Assembly (NCBI GenBank): GCA_015075225.1
Contig: JABTUQ010000004.1
Span: forward strand, 1-64,000
Direction: 5' to 3'
Origin: Burkholderiales bacterium
GTDB taxonomy: Bacteria; Pseudomonadota; Gammaproteobacteria; Burkholderiales; Nitrosomonadaceae
Length of the DNA: 64,000 nt
The notes under the pieces are model-generated. The model had not been told where the DNA came from, did not search any database, and was given only the letters and a program-made list of their open reading frames with translations. Made by a program: the position numbers and the translations under genes. Below are positions 20,894 through 29,656 of this stretch, in pieces. Numbering within the stretch: the first letter of the stretch is position 1; each line of letters opens with the position of its first letter.

Positions 20894-22006
20894 TTAGATG
20901 ATTTCGAGTTCCGCCCGCAATGATCCGGACGCCTTCAGTGCCTGCAAAATAGCCAGCAGATCCTGCGGGGTAGCGCCGATCGCATTGAGCGCCTTCACCA
21001 CATCGGCCAGACTGGCCGATCCCGGCAGCAACATCAAATTTCCCTCTTCCGAACGCACTTCTATTTGTGATTGCGGTACCACAGCTGTTTCACCACGTTG
21101 GGCAAACGGCCCCGGCTGGCTGATGATCGGCTGGGTATTGATGATTACTGAAAGATTGCCATGCGCCACCGCGCTCGGCTCAAGCGTCACCATCTGGTTC
21201 ATGACGACCGATCCGGTACGCGCATTGATGATGACCTTAGCGGCAGCCAGTGATGGTGCAATATCAAGATCCTCAATCTGGGAAATGAAAGTGACACGCT
21301 GGCTGTTATCCATTGGCGCCCTGATCTGGATAACTCGCCCGTCCAGTGCTGTGGCCGTGCCACGCGGGAACCGGCCATTGATGCTTTCCACGATGCGCCG
21401 TGCATTGGTAAAGTCGGTTTCGCGCAGTTCCAGATGGATATACTCTCCCTGCCCCAGCACAGTCGGCACGGCGCGCTCCACAATTGCACCGGCACTGATA
21501 CGCCCTGCACCCAAATGGTTGATCTGGACACTGCTGCCAGCCGAACTCGCCCCGGCACCGCCAATCACCAGATTACCCTGGGCCACGGCATACACCTGAT
21601 TATCGATTCCTTTCAACGGCGTCATTAGCAGGGTGCCGCCACGCAAACTCTTGGCATTACCCATGGAAGAAACGGTCACGTCAATCTGTTGCCCTGGTTT
21701 GGCAAATGCCGGCAGTGCGGCCGTCACCATCACCGAGGCCACGTTACGCAACTGCAGATTGGTGCCGGGCGGCAGATTCACACCCAGTTGCCCCAGCATG
21801 CTGAGAATGCTCTGTACAGTAAACGGTGTTTGCTGAGTCTGGTCACCCGTGCCATCCAGCCCCACCACCAGACCATAACCGATCAGCTGATTAGTACGCA
21901 CCCCCTGGATATTGGCCAGATCCTTGATACGTTCAGCAACAACTGGCTGGGAAAAAATCAGGCAAAGCAACAATCCGAAATGCAGGATTCGTTTAAAGAA
22001 TGTCAT
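20894..22006 (-). CDS. flgI: Flagellar P-ring protein FlgI
   Basis: FlgI forms the periplasmic P-ring around the rod. The 370-residue length is standard. An N-terminal signal peptide (hydrophobic part of LHFGLLLCLIFSQPVVA) is followed by ERIKDLANIQGVRTNQLIGY and GLVVGLDGTGDQTQQTPFT, then IVESINGRFPRGTATALDGR and the C-terminal VKALNAIGATPQDLLAILQA. It follows flgH by 22 bases on the minus strand, in the usual order flgH-flgI-flgJ. Confidence 0.96.
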   Translation of the reverse strand: MTFFKRILHFGLLLCLIFSQPVVAERIKDLANIQGVRTNQLIGYGLVVGLDGTGDQTQQTPFTVQSILSMLGQLGVNLPPGTNLQLRNVASVMVTAALPAFAKPGQQIDVTVSSMGNAKSLRGGTLLMTPLKGIDNQVYAVAQGNLVIGGAGASSAGSSVQINHLGAGRISAGAIVERAVPTVLGQGEYIHLELRETDFTNARRIVESINGRFPRGTATALDGRVIQIRAPMDNSQRVTFISQIEDLDIAPSLAAAKVIINARTGSVVMNQMVTLEPSAVAHGNLSVIINTQPIISQPGPFAQRGETAVVPQSQIEVRSEEGNLMLLPGSASLADVVKALNAIGATPQDLLAILQALKASGSLRAELEII

Positions 22007-22027
22007 GTTGAAATATCCCCGTCAGGT

Positions 22028-22732
22028 TCAGAAAGGTGAAATGGACATAAAGAAACGCGACAGCCAGCCCATGGTTTGTGCCTCATCCAGATAACCGTTG
22101 CCCCGGTATTCGATGCGCGCATCCGCCACCTGAACCGACGAAATGGTGTTGTTGATAATGTTGATCGGATTGACCACCCCGGACAACCGGATGAATTCAT
22201 GCCCCTGATTGATGCCGATCTGCTTTTCTCCGCTCACCTGCAAATTGCCGTTGGGCAGAATGTCGATCTCCGTCACAGCGATCGTTCCAGTAAAATTGTT
22301 GTTACTGGAGCTTTCCCCCTTGCCATCGAACTTGTTACTTGAAGTCGCTTCCAGATCGAGATCCTGAAAAATTGCCTTGAACGGCAAACCAAGGAATGAC
22401 GGCACCGACAGTCCAACTTCGCCTGCACGCTGGGCATTGCTGCCAGTTTTCTTGCTCGCGTTGGTTTTTTCGTTGAGCATGACGATGATGGTGTCGCCAA
22501 TGCTGCGGGCACGCCGATCCTCAAACAGCGGGGTATAACGCAATCCGCCCTGATAGCTGTACGCTGCCTGAAAAATTCCTCCACTGGTCTGGCTGGGAGG
22601 AATGGACGGCAGATCATGCGGCCGCATGGTCATGGGCTGCTGCACCTTGGGAGTGGGCGTGATCGCACACCCCGATACCGCGCAAAGCATGGCAACAAGT
22701 ACGGGCAAAAACAGCTGGCTAACATTTTTCAT
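22028..22732 (-). CDS. flgH: Flagellar L-ring lipoprotein FlgH
   Basis: FlgH forms the outer-membrane L-ring. The chosen ATG at 22730-22732 gives a clear lipoprotein signal: [20 protein letters not shown] then GC, so Cys21 or the neighbouring Cys would be lipidated at AVSGC. An earlier in-frame start adds 16 residues that do not look like a signal peptide. Family marks are [20 protein letters not shown], the Asn/Ser-rich middle, [24 protein letters not shown] residues (here [20 protein letters not shown]) and [20 protein letters not shown]. About 234 residues. Confidence 0.94.
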   Translation of the reverse strand: MKNVSQLFLPVLVAMLCAVSGCAITPTPKVQQPMTMRPHDLPSIPPSQTSGGIFQAAYSYQGGLRYTPLFEDRRARSIGDTIIVMLNEKTNASKKTGSNAQRAGEVGLSVPSFLGLPFKAIFQDLDLEATSSNKFDGKGESSSNNNFTGTIAVTEIDILPNGNLQVSGEKQIGINQGHEFIRLSGVVNPINIINNTISSVQVADARIEYRGNGYLDEAQTMGWLSRFFMSISPF

Positions 22733-22802
22733 AAACAGTCTCACGATTCCTGTACAAGGTTCGCTTGCAAAATCCGGCATGGCGCAGTAACAAACAGATT
22801 CA

Positions 22803-23585
22803 TCAAAGTTGCGTCAACCGCGCCAGCATCTGGTCAGAAGTCGAGATTGATTTCGAATTGATTTCATAGGCACGCTGCGTCTGGATCATCTCGACCAGCT
22901 CCTCCACCACATTCACGTTGGAAGTTTCCACGAACCCCTGATTCAGCAACCCGATTCCATTGGTACCCGGAATGCCCGGGTTGGGTACACCGCTGCTCAT
23001 GGTTTCAAGATAAAGATTCTCGCCAAAGCGCTGCAGCCCGGCCGGATTGATAAACGTGGTCAACTGAATGTTGCCCACCGGCACCGGTGAAGGCGAACCC
23101 GCCGTCAGCACGGACACCGTGCCATCCCGCCCAATCGTGATATTCAGTGTATTCGGCGGAATCGTGATGGAGGGCTGCAGCGGGAAGCCACTGGAAGTCA
23201 CCATCTGTCCATCCTGATCAGACTGGAATGCGCCATCCCGGGTATACGCCAGCGTGCCATCCGGCAACAGAATCTGGAAAAATCCCTCTCCCTGAATCGC
23301 CACATCACGCGTATTGCCGGTCTGCTGCAGATTCCCCTGCAAAAAGATATTTTCAGTTGCCACCGGCCGCACCCCGGTTCCCAGCTGCAGGCCGGAAGGC
23401 AGGCGCGTGCGTTCGGAAGACTGGGCACCCGGCTGGCGGACAGTCTGATACAGCAGATCCTCGAATACCGGACGCATCCGCTTGAAACCATTGGTACTGA
23501 TGTTGGCCAGATTGTTGGCGATCACATCCATCTTGGTCTGCTGGGCATCCAGACCGGTTTTCGAAATCCATAATGAGCGAACCAT
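22803..23585 (-). CDS. flgG: Distal rod protein FlgG
   Basis: FlgG makes the distal rod. The 260-residue protein starts [20 protein letters not shown] with [19 protein letters not shown], the rod/hook N-terminal signature, and includes [22 protein letters not shown] residues ([20 protein letters not shown]). It ends [20 protein letters not shown] and [15 protein letters not shown]. An AAAGGATAACGCT ribosome site precedes it. Located between flgF and flgH as expected. Confidence 0.96.
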   Translation of the reverse strand: MVRSLWISKTGLDAQQTKMDVIANNLANISTNGFKRMRPVFEDLLYQTVRQPGAQSSERTRLPSGLQLGTGVRPVATENIFLQGNLQQTGNTRDVAIQGEGFFQILLPDGTLAYTRDGAFQSDQDGQMVTSSGFPLQPSITIPPNTLNITIGRDGTVSVLTAGSPSPVPVGNIQLTTFINPAGLQRFGENLYLETMSSGVPNPGIPGTNGIGLLNQGFVETSNVNVVEELVEMIQTQRAYEINSKSISTSDQMLARLTQL

Positions 23586-23648
23586 AGCGTTATCCTTTCA
23601 GCGTAATTAATAATTCACCGGAAATATCCAGCCCGGCATTTACCTGCA

Positions 23649-24392
23649 TCAACCTCTCAGTGTCATGATTTCACTCGCCTGCTGGGCGTTCTGCTGGGCG
23701 TTTTCGAGCATCTTTATTTGCATATCGAACTGGCGGGCCAGCGTAATCATTTTCACCATCTCGCCAACCACATTGACATTGCTGCTTTCGAGCGCGCCAT
23801 CGATCAGGGTAACTTTTTCATTGACCGGCGCCTGCCCACCTTCCTTCAACCGGAACAGGCCATCCTCTCCCCGGACGAGCTGCTCTGCCGGCGGATCGAC
23901 CAACTTGATGCGGCCAACGATTGATACCGCAGTCATTCTCGAATCCGATGGCAATACCGAAACACTGCCATCCTTGCCAATTGCGATGCGGCTATCGGGC
24001 GGAATCGAGATGGGGCCGGATTCTCCCTTGACGTTGAACCCCTGTTGCGTCTGCAATATGCCGTTGGCGTCTATCTTGAGATTGCCATGCCGGGTATAGG
24101 CTTCCTCGCCATTTTCCAGTTGCACTGCGATCCAGCCAGAACCCAGCACCGCCACATCCAGCGGGCGATCCGTCTGCTGGATCGCGCCTGGCGTGAAATC
24201 CGCACCTGTCGTTGAATCCAGTACAAATGCACGAGTTGGCAATGTATCCCCATAAACCGGCACTGCCCGGAACGCATCCGTCTGCGTCCGGTAGCCCGTG
24301 GTCGAGGCATTGGCCAGATTATGGGAAACCGTTGCCTGCTGGGTCAGGGTATGCAGTGCGCCGGTCATGGCGGTATAAATCAGTCTATCCAT
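23649..24392 (-). CDS. flgF: Proximal rod protein FlgF
   Basis: FlgF is a proximal rod subunit. The 247-residue protein begins MDRLIYTAMTGALHTLTQQA with TVSHNLANASTTGYR, has PLDVAVLGSGWIAVQLENGE in the middle, and ends SSNVNVVGEMVKMITLARQF with a Gln-rich tail before EIMTLRG. It lies 63 bases before flgG and 39 bases after flgE in the direction of transcription. Confidence 0.96.
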   Translation of the reverse strand: MDRLIYTAMTGALHTLTQQATVSHNLANASTTGYRTQTDAFRAVPVYGDTLPTRAFVLDSTTGADFTPGAIQQTDRPLDVAVLGSGWIAVQLENGEEAYTRHGNLKIDANGILQTQQGFNVKGESGPISIPPDSRIAIGKDGSVSVLPSDSRMTAVSIVGRIKLVDPPAEQLVRGEDGLFRLKEGGQAPVNEKVTLIDGALESSNVNVVGEMVKMITLARQFDMQIKMLENAQQNAQQASEIMTLRG

Positions 24393-24431
24393 TTCAGGTC
24401 ACCACCAAATCAGGGTTAAACAGGAAATTCA

Positions 24432-25688
24432 TCAGATATTCATGATGGACTGCATCACTGAATCCTGCGTCTCGATGGTCTTGGCATTCGCCTGATACAC
24501 GCGCTGCGTCATGATTAGGCTGACCAGCTCGGTCGTCAGATCGACATTGGATTCCTCCACCGCTGATGATTGCAGTGAACCCAGGACACCGGTTTGTGGA
24601 GCACCTACCAGCGGCAATCCGGATTCGGCGGTCTCGCCCCACTGGTTATTTCCCATCGGCTTGAGGCCATTGGGATTGGAGAAGCCTGCCAGCGCCAGCT
24701 GCCCGAGTGTCCGCGTGACGCCGTTGGTATAGCTTCCCCTGATCTCTCCACTGTCAGAAATGCTGTACCCGGCCAGACGCCCGGAAGCAAACCCATCCTG
24801 ATTCATCATGTTGACGCCAAACTTGCTGCCAAACTGGGTGGAACGGGTCAAATCCAGTGAAAACGCAAGTGGCTGGATGGATGTGTCATCAAAATTCACA
24901 CTGACCGTAAATGGCGCTGACGGATTCATGATCCCGCTGGAATCAAAAGTCAGCGTTGATGCACTCAATGCCACCGTACCTCCACCCGCGCTTGTCGCTC
25001 CCTCCACTGCGGCATGTACTTCCCAGTCAGTTGAACTGGTTTTCTGGAAATACAAGGTCATCACATGGGAATTACCAAAACTGTCAAACACCTCACCCGA
25101 AGTAGAATGCGCATAAGTCGATGAAACGGTTGGATCAAAAGCTGGAGCTACTCCAGGTGGTACGGTCGGAGTAGTAGTCTGGGTTGCCAAATCTATACGC
25201 GCATCCAGATTCATCCCTGCCGTAAAACTGGTGGTAGGTTTCGGCGTCATATCTGCCGTGGGCAACCGCAGATTAACTGGTATGTTAGGAATGATCTGAC
25301 CAGCGGCATCCGCAGAAAAACCGGTGACGTTGTAATTGCTTGCATTCACCAGAAAGCCATCTTTGTCCAGATGAAACTGGCCATTACGGGTATAGCTGAT
25401 TGCGCCGTTATTGCTCATCCGGAAAAAGCCGTTTCCGGTAATCGCCACATCCAGCGGATTATTGGTAGGGGTTACGTTTCCCTGGGTAAATTCCTGTGCA
25501 ATGGCAGCGATCTGCGTACCAATTCCGATCTGGTTCCTGCCCCCTCCCAGCGCGTTGGCATAAACATCAGCAAACTGCGCTTGTGATTGCTTGAAACCGA
25601 CCGTGTTGGCATTGGCGATATTGTTACCGGTGACATCCAGCTTGGCTGAAGCTGCTCTTAATCCACTCAATCCGTGTTGAAAACCCAT
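24432..25688 (-). CDS. flgE: Flagellar hook protein FlgE
   Basis: FlgE builds the hook. The 418-residue protein has the N-terminal MGFQHGLSGLRAASAKLDVT and NNIANANTVGFKQSQAQFA, then PLDVAITGNGFFRMSNNG. A Thr/Ser-rich variable central domain (about 140-300) follows, and the C-terminal SNVDLTTELVSLIMTQRVYQ with ETQDSVMQSIMNI. A strong AGGAGAG ribosome site lies just upstream. Placed after flgD. Confidence 0.96.
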   Translation of the reverse strand: MGFQHGLSGLRAASAKLDVTGNNIANANTVGFKQSQAQFADVYANALGGGRNQIGIGTQIAAIAQEFTQGNVTPTNNPLDVAITGNGFFRMSNNGAISYTRNGQFHLDKDGFLVNASNYNVTGFSADAAGQIIPNIPVNLRLPTADMTPKPTTSFTAGMNLDARIDLATQTTTPTVPPGVAPAFDPTVSSTYAHSTSGEVFDSFGNSHVMTLYFQKTSSTDWEVHAAVEGATSAGGGTVALSASTLTFDSSGIMNPSAPFTVSVNFDDTSIQPLAFSLDLTRSTQFGSKFGVNMMNQDGFASGRLAGYSISDSGEIRGSYTNGVTRTLGQLALAGFSNPNGLKPMGNNQWGETAESGLPLVGAPQTGVLGSLQSSAVEESNVDLTTELVSLIMTQRVYQANAKTIETQDSVMQSIMNI

Positions 25689-25704
25689 GATTTACTCTCC
25701 TGAC

Positions 25705-26382
25705 TCAGAATATTTTTTTAATATCATCCATACCGACATAGCCCAATCTGCCTACCTCCAGCAGTGCGCCATCCTTGCCTGCCTGAGCACTGCTGACCGA
25801 ACCAAACGCCAGAGTTGAAGCAGATACTTCCTTGTTGCCACGCATTGCCTTCAGTGCAAAGCTGTATTGCCCGTCCGCAGCCGCATTCCCATTGTTGGCC
25901 AGGCCATCCCAGGCAAAGGTGCCCACGCCAGCCGCCTGCGCACCCAGATCAATCTCACGCACGGCCAGACCAGCACTATCCTTGACAGTGACGACAAGTT
26001 TATCCACCGGCTCAGCCAGTTCGAATCCGCCGATACCGGCATGGTTTTCCAGTTGCATGCCTGTTCCCGGAATCAGCACACCACGTCCAATCATGGTGGC
26101 CGCTTCAAACGAACGCCGCGCATCGGAGTCGGATATTAGTTTTTCCAGTGTATTGTTGAGTTTGTCGATACCGCTTACGGTGCTGATCTGCGCCATCTGG
26201 CTGGTCACTTCCGCGTTATCCATCGGGTTGAGCGGGTCCTGATTCTGCATTTGTGTCACCAGCAGTTTGAGAAACCGGTCCTGCATATCCTCATCGCTCT
26301 TGCGGGCCGTTTTAGTACTGTTGCCATTCGAGGCCAGCAGTTCGGACAGGGTGGAATTGTTTTGCACCTGGCTCATATTCAT
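25705..26382 (-). CDS. flgD: Hook-cap scaffold protein FlgD
   Basis: FlgD caps the hook while FlgE polymerises and then leaves. The 225-residue protein has the conserved DRFLKLLVTQMQNQDPLNPM with DNAEVTSQMAQISTVSGI at the N-terminus. A FlgD Ig-like C-terminal half follows with FAWDGLANNGNAAADGQYSF. An AAGGAGAA ribosome site precedes the ATG. It starts a few bases after flgC ends. Confidence 0.95.
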   Translation of the reverse strand: MNMSQVQNNSTLSELLASNGNSTKTARKSDEDMQDRFLKLLVTQMQNQDPLNPMDNAEVTSQMAQISTVSGIDKLNNTLEKLISDSDARRSFEAATMIGRGVLIPGTGMQLENHAGIGGFELAEPVDKLVVTVKDSAGLAVREIDLGAQAAGVGTFAWDGLANNGNAAADGQYSFALKAMRGNKEVSASTLAFGSVSSAQAGKDGALLEVGRLGYVGMDDIKKIF

Positions 26383-26388
26383 TTCTCC

Positions 26389-26793
26389 TTATTGGCCGAT
26401 TGAAAGGGTTTTCTGCAGCAATGTCTTGGTCACGTTCATCATGTCAACGCTGTTCTGGTAGGAACGCGAAGCCGACATCATGTTGACCATTTCATCCACC
26501 GCATTGACATTGGGCAGAGTGACATAGCCCTTTTCATCCGCCATTGGGTGCTTGGGGTCGTACACCACCCGCATGGGTGATGGATCATGCACAACACCCG
26601 CTACCTTGACGCCCTTTGCCTTGTCCGCTGTAACATCGATCGTGCGGAATACGACCTGACGGGAACGATAAGCTTCACCGGTGGAACTGGTGGCACTGTC
26701 TGCATTGGCCAGGTTACTGGCCACGACGTTCAGGCGCTGTGACTGGGCTGCCATGGCCGAACCGGCCACGTTAAATACACTGAATAAAGACAT
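26389..26793 (-). CDS. flgC: Proximal rod protein FlgC
   Basis: FlgC is a proximal rod subunit. The 134 residues match the family length. The N-terminus MSLFSVFNVAGSAMAAQSQR with LNVVASNLANADSATSSTGE is followed by VVHDPSPMRVVYDPKHPMAD and NAVDEMVNMMSASRSYQNSV near the C-terminus. GAAGGAGCC lies upstream as a ribosome site. It follows flgB by five bases. Confidence 0.96.
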   Translation of the reverse strand: MSLFSVFNVAGSAMAAQSQRLNVVASNLANADSATSSTGEAYRSRQVVFRTIDVTADKAKGVKVAGVVHDPSPMRVVYDPKHPMADEKGYVTLPNVNAVDEMVNMMSASRSYQNSVDMMNVTKTLLQKTLSIGQ

Positions 26794-26798
26794 GATTG

Positions 26799-27212
26799 TC
26801 AGGCTCCTTCTTTAATGGCTGATAACAGAGTGCGGAACTGGCCGCTGATAAACGTCAGCCCGGCGTCATAACGCATGGCGTTATCGACAAATTGCATACG
26901 TTCGGTATCCATATCGACAGTATTGCCATCGATGCTGGGCTGTTGTGGAATGCGGTATTGTTTGGGTACCGAGGTAATTGATCTGAAATCCGCCAGACCA
27001 ATATGTCTCGGTGCGGTTGTTGCCAGGGCAGAATGCTGTATCGCCTGGGATGATTGCGCGTTCTGCATCGCTTTGGAAAAATCGAAATCCTTCGCCTTGA
27101 AGCCGGGTGTATCGGCATTAGCAATATTCCCCGACAGCAATTCCTGCCTGGCTGCCCGCAATCCCAGCGCTTTCTGGTTAAAACCGAGCAGATTGTCCAG
27201 TTTGTTGATCAT
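26799..27212 (-). CDS. flgB: Proximal rod protein FlgB
   Basis: FlgB is a proximal rod subunit and the first gene of the minus-strand cluster. The ATG at 27210-27212 is chosen because GCAGGAGGAAAAC precedes it, giving a 137-residue protein of normal length. A longer reading from 27272 adds 20 residues that do not fit the family. It opens MINKLDNLLGFNQKALGLRA with ELLSGNIANADTPGFKAKDF, and ends with a YDAGLTFISGQFRTLLSAIK helix. The divergent gene is flgA. Confidence 0.95.
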   Translation of the reverse strand: MINKLDNLLGFNQKALGLRAARQELLSGNIANADTPGFKAKDFDFSKAMQNAQSSQAIQHSALATTAPRHIGLADFRSITSVPKQYRIPQQPSIDGNTVDMDTERMQFVDNAMRYDAGLTFISGQFRTLLSAIKEGA

Positions 27213-27366
27213 GTTTTCCTCCTGCAAAGTAGTCATAAATACATATGCAGAAACCATGCCAGACTGAATCAATCTTTTCTTTGCGGCTAATGGATCAAAT
27301 TGGCACCTGATCCCCCTTCAATTTCCAGATTAGCCAGAACGTTGCGGCGATACCATGCGGAACGTA

Positions 27367-27395
27367 GCGGCAAAAATTGCCGCCTGCGGCAAAAA
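27367..27395. promoter_or_regulatory. Inverted and direct repeat in the flgB-flgA divergent interval
   Basis: GCGGCAA (27367-27373), AAA, TTGCCGC (27377-27383) form a perfect 7-base inverted repeat. GCGGCAAAAA recurs in direct orientation at 27386-27395. The three half-sites sit about 45 to 73 bases before the flgA start and 155 or more before flgB. They could be a regulator site for one or both flagellar transcripts, but no FlhDC or sigma-28 consensus was identified. Confidence 0.4.
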
Positions 27396-27439
27396 CTGTC
27401 CGCATTGACCATCAACACAGATGCTTAACCCTACCTGCC

Positions 27440-28129
27440 ATGAGAATGAAATTTTTATTGCTTGCGCTCGCAAGCACCCTGACCACAACAGCCATCGCCG
27501 CAGAAAATCCATCGGCAGCTGTTATATTCAAGGCGGTCAATGACTTTGTGCGCGAGGAAACCCGCCAGCTGCCCGGCAGAGTCGTGATCAGGATAAACCA
27601 GCCGGATTCACGTCAAATACCGCGTTTGTGCCAGCAACCCCAGCCTTTTCTGCCCGCTGGTGGACGGGTGTGGGGAAAATTCTCGGTGGGTGTGCGCTGT
27701 CAGGATGAAGCCAGCTGGACGCTGTACGTGCCAGTTGAAATCGAAGTAAATACCGGTGTCGTCCATGCCGCACGACCGATCAGCATGGGAAAACCACTGG
27801 ATATGCAGGATATTGTGATCAAGGAAGCGGATCTGGTACGCATTCCCGGGGGGGCAATAACGGATGCAGATCAGGTGATTGGCAAGGTGGCAACGAGCTT
27901 TCTGGCTTCAGGCCAACCCATACGATCACACCAGCTTCGTGCCCCGTATGTGATCTCGCGCGGACAAAAAGTGCGGCTGACCGCTACCGGATCAGGATTT
28001 GCCGTCAGTATCGAGGGCGAGGCACTGACTGACGCTGCCGAAGGCGACACCGTGCAAGTGCGCAATCACACCGGACGTATTATCCGGGGCATTGCACGTC
28101 AGGATGGAATAGTCGAGATAAAACAGTAA
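27440..28129 (+). CDS. flgA: P-ring assembly chaperone FlgA
   Basis: FlgA is the periplasmic chaperone needed to build the FlgI P-ring. The ATG at 27440 gives a signal peptide MRMKFLLLALASTLTTTAIA and a mature part of about 208 residues. An ATG at 27446 is equally possible. An upstream in-frame start at 27377 would put 21 odd residues before the signal and lies over the operator-like repeats. The C-terminal SAF/ChapFlgA domain is visible in ISMGKPLDMQDIVIKEADLV, PIRSHQLRAPYVISRGQKV and VQVRNHTGRIIRGIARQDGI. No flgM or flgN follows; the next sequence is repeats and a decayed IS. Confidence 0.93.
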   Translation: MRMKFLLLALASTLTTTAIAAENPSAAVIFKAVNDFVREETRQLPGRVVIRINQPDSRQIPRLCQQPQPFLPAGGRVWGKFSVGVRCQDEASWTLYVPVEIEVNTGVVHAARPISMGKPLDMQDIVIKEADLVRIPGGAITDADQVIGKVATSFLASGQPIRSHQLRAPYVISRGQKVRLTATGSGFAVSIEGEALTDAAEGDTVQVRNHTGRIIRGIARQDGIVEIKQ

Positions 28130-28162
28130 ACCAGTGATTTCCCCGCCGCACTGCAACCATCC

Positions 28163-28256
28163 TTGCGAATACCGTAAGCATGAAGCAATCCAGTTGGCCG
28201 ATTGCAAGGATTGCTGGATTGCCGCGTCGGCCTGTGACCTCCTCGCAACGACGGAG
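28163..28256 (+). repeat. Dispersed repeat, copies M1a and M2a
   Basis: M1a (28163-28194) starts TTGCGAATACCG and ends GAAGCAATCCAGT. M2a (28213-28256) starts GCTGGATTGCCGCG and ends CGCAACGACGGAG. The GCAATCCAG end of M1a and the CTGGATTGC start of M2a are inverted complements, so they can fold across the 18-base gap. Near-identical copies occur at 28387-28502. The style, a short non-coding repeat with a GAAGCAATCC core, is common as dispersed repeats in bacterial genomes. Confidence 0.75.
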
Positions 28257-28386
28257 TTCTGAAAAAGAGCCATTTTTCTTCACTGCCGGAAAGCAGGGTT
28301 GTAGCACCATGTGGTGGTGTCGTGAACATGGCTGGTTAAATTGGGAGAGTTGGTGCGCGGGGTATACCCTATACGGCTGATTACGA

Positions 28387-28502
28387 GCTGGATTGCCGCG
28401 TCGGCCTGCGGCCTCCTCGCAACGACGGAGTGAACGGCTGGCGAACACCGTTTCGCCCCCTTCGCCGTCTTTGCGAATACCGAAGGTGTGAAGCAATCCA
28501 GT
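28387..28502 (+). repeat. Dispersed repeat, copies M2b and M1b
   Basis: M2b (28387-28430) matches M2a in 42 of 44 positions by eye. M1b (28471-28502) matches M1a except for about five positions in the middle. Here the order is M2 then M1, so the block from 28163 to 28502 reads M1-M2-unique-M2-M1. The unit M2b-M1b is bounded by CTGGATTGC and GCAATCCAG, a 9-base terminal inverted repeat about 115 bases apart, like a small MITE. Confidence 0.7.
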
Positions 28503-28602
28503 AGCAACGGTGATGGAAATCCGGATCCACCGGATCACCGCGCAGCTCGTGAATGGCGGGTTGACATCCTCGCTGCCCTGAAGGACAGCGATTCCTACGG
28601 CG

Positions 28603-28623
28603 CTCAGGCGACAATCGCCTGAG
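28603..28623 (-). ncRNA. Possible remnant of a TnpB guide-RNA (omega RNA) scaffold hairpin
   Basis: A perfect 9-base stem CTCAGGCGA (28603-28611) and TCGCCTGAG (28615-28623) with a CAA loop lies about 57 bases beyond the tnpB stop toward the element's right end as read on the minus strand. In this family the tnpB 3' region and element end encode the guide RNA. With TnpB broken, no function is expected here. Assignment is by position and shape only. Confidence 0.35.
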
Positions 28624-28679
28624 TCGCTCGATGGAGTTCCTGCTTCGCTGGATGGCCCGATTGCACCATTCCTCACAGG

Positions 28680-29217
28680 CTAAAACGCGATGCCCTCGCT
28701 TAGGATATTGATTGCGCCGACGAGATCGGCGTTTTCTTCAAAGCCACACTCGATGCACTCAAACTTGGCCTGCGTCTGCCGGTTGTCTTTCGACACATGA
28801 CCGCAGCACGGACAGGTTTGACTGGTGTATTGCGGCGGCACGGCGACGACGAAACCGCCATTCCATGCTGACTTGTACTCAAGCTGTCGCCGAAACTCGA
28901 ACCAACCTGATCGAGAATCGAAGATCTCAAGCCGGACTTCTGTTTCACGTGCTTGCCGTGCTGTTCGCTGTTGCCCTGATCGAGTTTGATGCCTTGCGGA
29001 TAGCGGAAGCTATCTGAAACGCCTTTTTTCTTGAAGCGCGGGAAATCGGCACGCTTCTCGAAGAAGTTCTTGTAGGCGCGTTCCAGATTCTTGAGCGCCT
29101 GTTGCAAGGCCAGCGTCTTGTTGTAGACGTACCGACACGAACCGGCAAATCGGCGCGAGGGTGCTGCTGTTCGCCGTTGAGCTGTAGCTCGAATCGATAG
29201 GCTTGAAGACGTTGCAT
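28680..29217 (-). pseudogene. tnpB: TnpB (IS605 OrfB) remnant with internal deletion and frameshifts
   Basis: TnpB is an RNA-guided nuclease of IS200/IS605 elements. The fragment starts [18 protein letters not shown], shifts frame, and continues [19 protein letters not shown] with [20 protein letters not shown]. After [11 protein letters not shown] it jumps to [13 protein letters not shown], losing most of the RuvC-like middle. A second frameshift near 28907 (one G missing after SILDQ) leads to [18 protein letters not shown] and the zinc-ribbon [20 protein letters not shown] with [20 protein letters not shown]. The C-terminal zinc finger is therefore intact but the nuclease core is not. About 180 codons remain, against roughly 370-400 normally. 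Confidence 0.88.
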
Positions 29218-29229
29218 GTCGCAGTATAG

Positions 29230-29656
29230 TTTTGGTCTATGGAAGAAACAACGACATTCGGCGCGGACGACACTGTGTTTTTTAACATCGCATGTCCATT
29301 TGGTCTTTGTGGCGAAATATCGGCGAAGTATTCGACTCCAGCAGCTATCGACAGGCTGCGCGAACTGTTTGCTGGCAAGGTTTGCAATGACTTTGAGGCG
29401 CAACTGGTCGAAATGGACGGCAGAGCGCGACCATGTTCATTTGCTGGTCGGCTATCCGCCGAAAGTTCGGTATCAGCTTTGGTTAATGTTTGAAAGGCGC
29501 ATCCAGTCGCGTGCTGCGGAAAGAAAGGCCGGACATCGCCAAACGCTTCTACAACGCGGGCGCTGTGGTCGCCTTCCTACTTCCGCATCCTCTTGCGGCG
29601 GCGCTCCGATCAGCATCATTCGTCAATACATTGAGCAGCAGGAGGCGCCAACTTAA
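29230..29656 (+). pseudogene. tnpA: TnpA (IS200-type Y1 HuH transposase) remnant, frameshifted
   Basis: TnpA is the single-strand DNA transposase of IS200/IS605 elements. Parts of one protein are spread over all three plus-strand frames. HVHLVFVAKYRRS is followed by a piece with RLRELFAGKVCNDFEAQLVE, then the HuH motif DHVHLLVGYPPKV, a piece with SRVLRKERPDIAKRFY, and finally GGAPISIIRQYIEQQEAP with the catalytic Tyr. At least three or four indels separate them, so no active protein can be made. It is divergent from tnpB with a gap of about ten bases. Confidence 0.85.

Noticed and set aside
27301-27320. Sigma-54 promoter (TGGCAC) between flgB and flgA
   Set aside because: TGGCAC is present but the second element (TTGCA/T at the right spacing) is not; CCCCC is found instead.
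28080-28676. Minus-strand open frame of 198 codons
   Set aside because: It crosses the repeats and the IS end, overlaps flgA, and its product is low-complexity with no family likeness.
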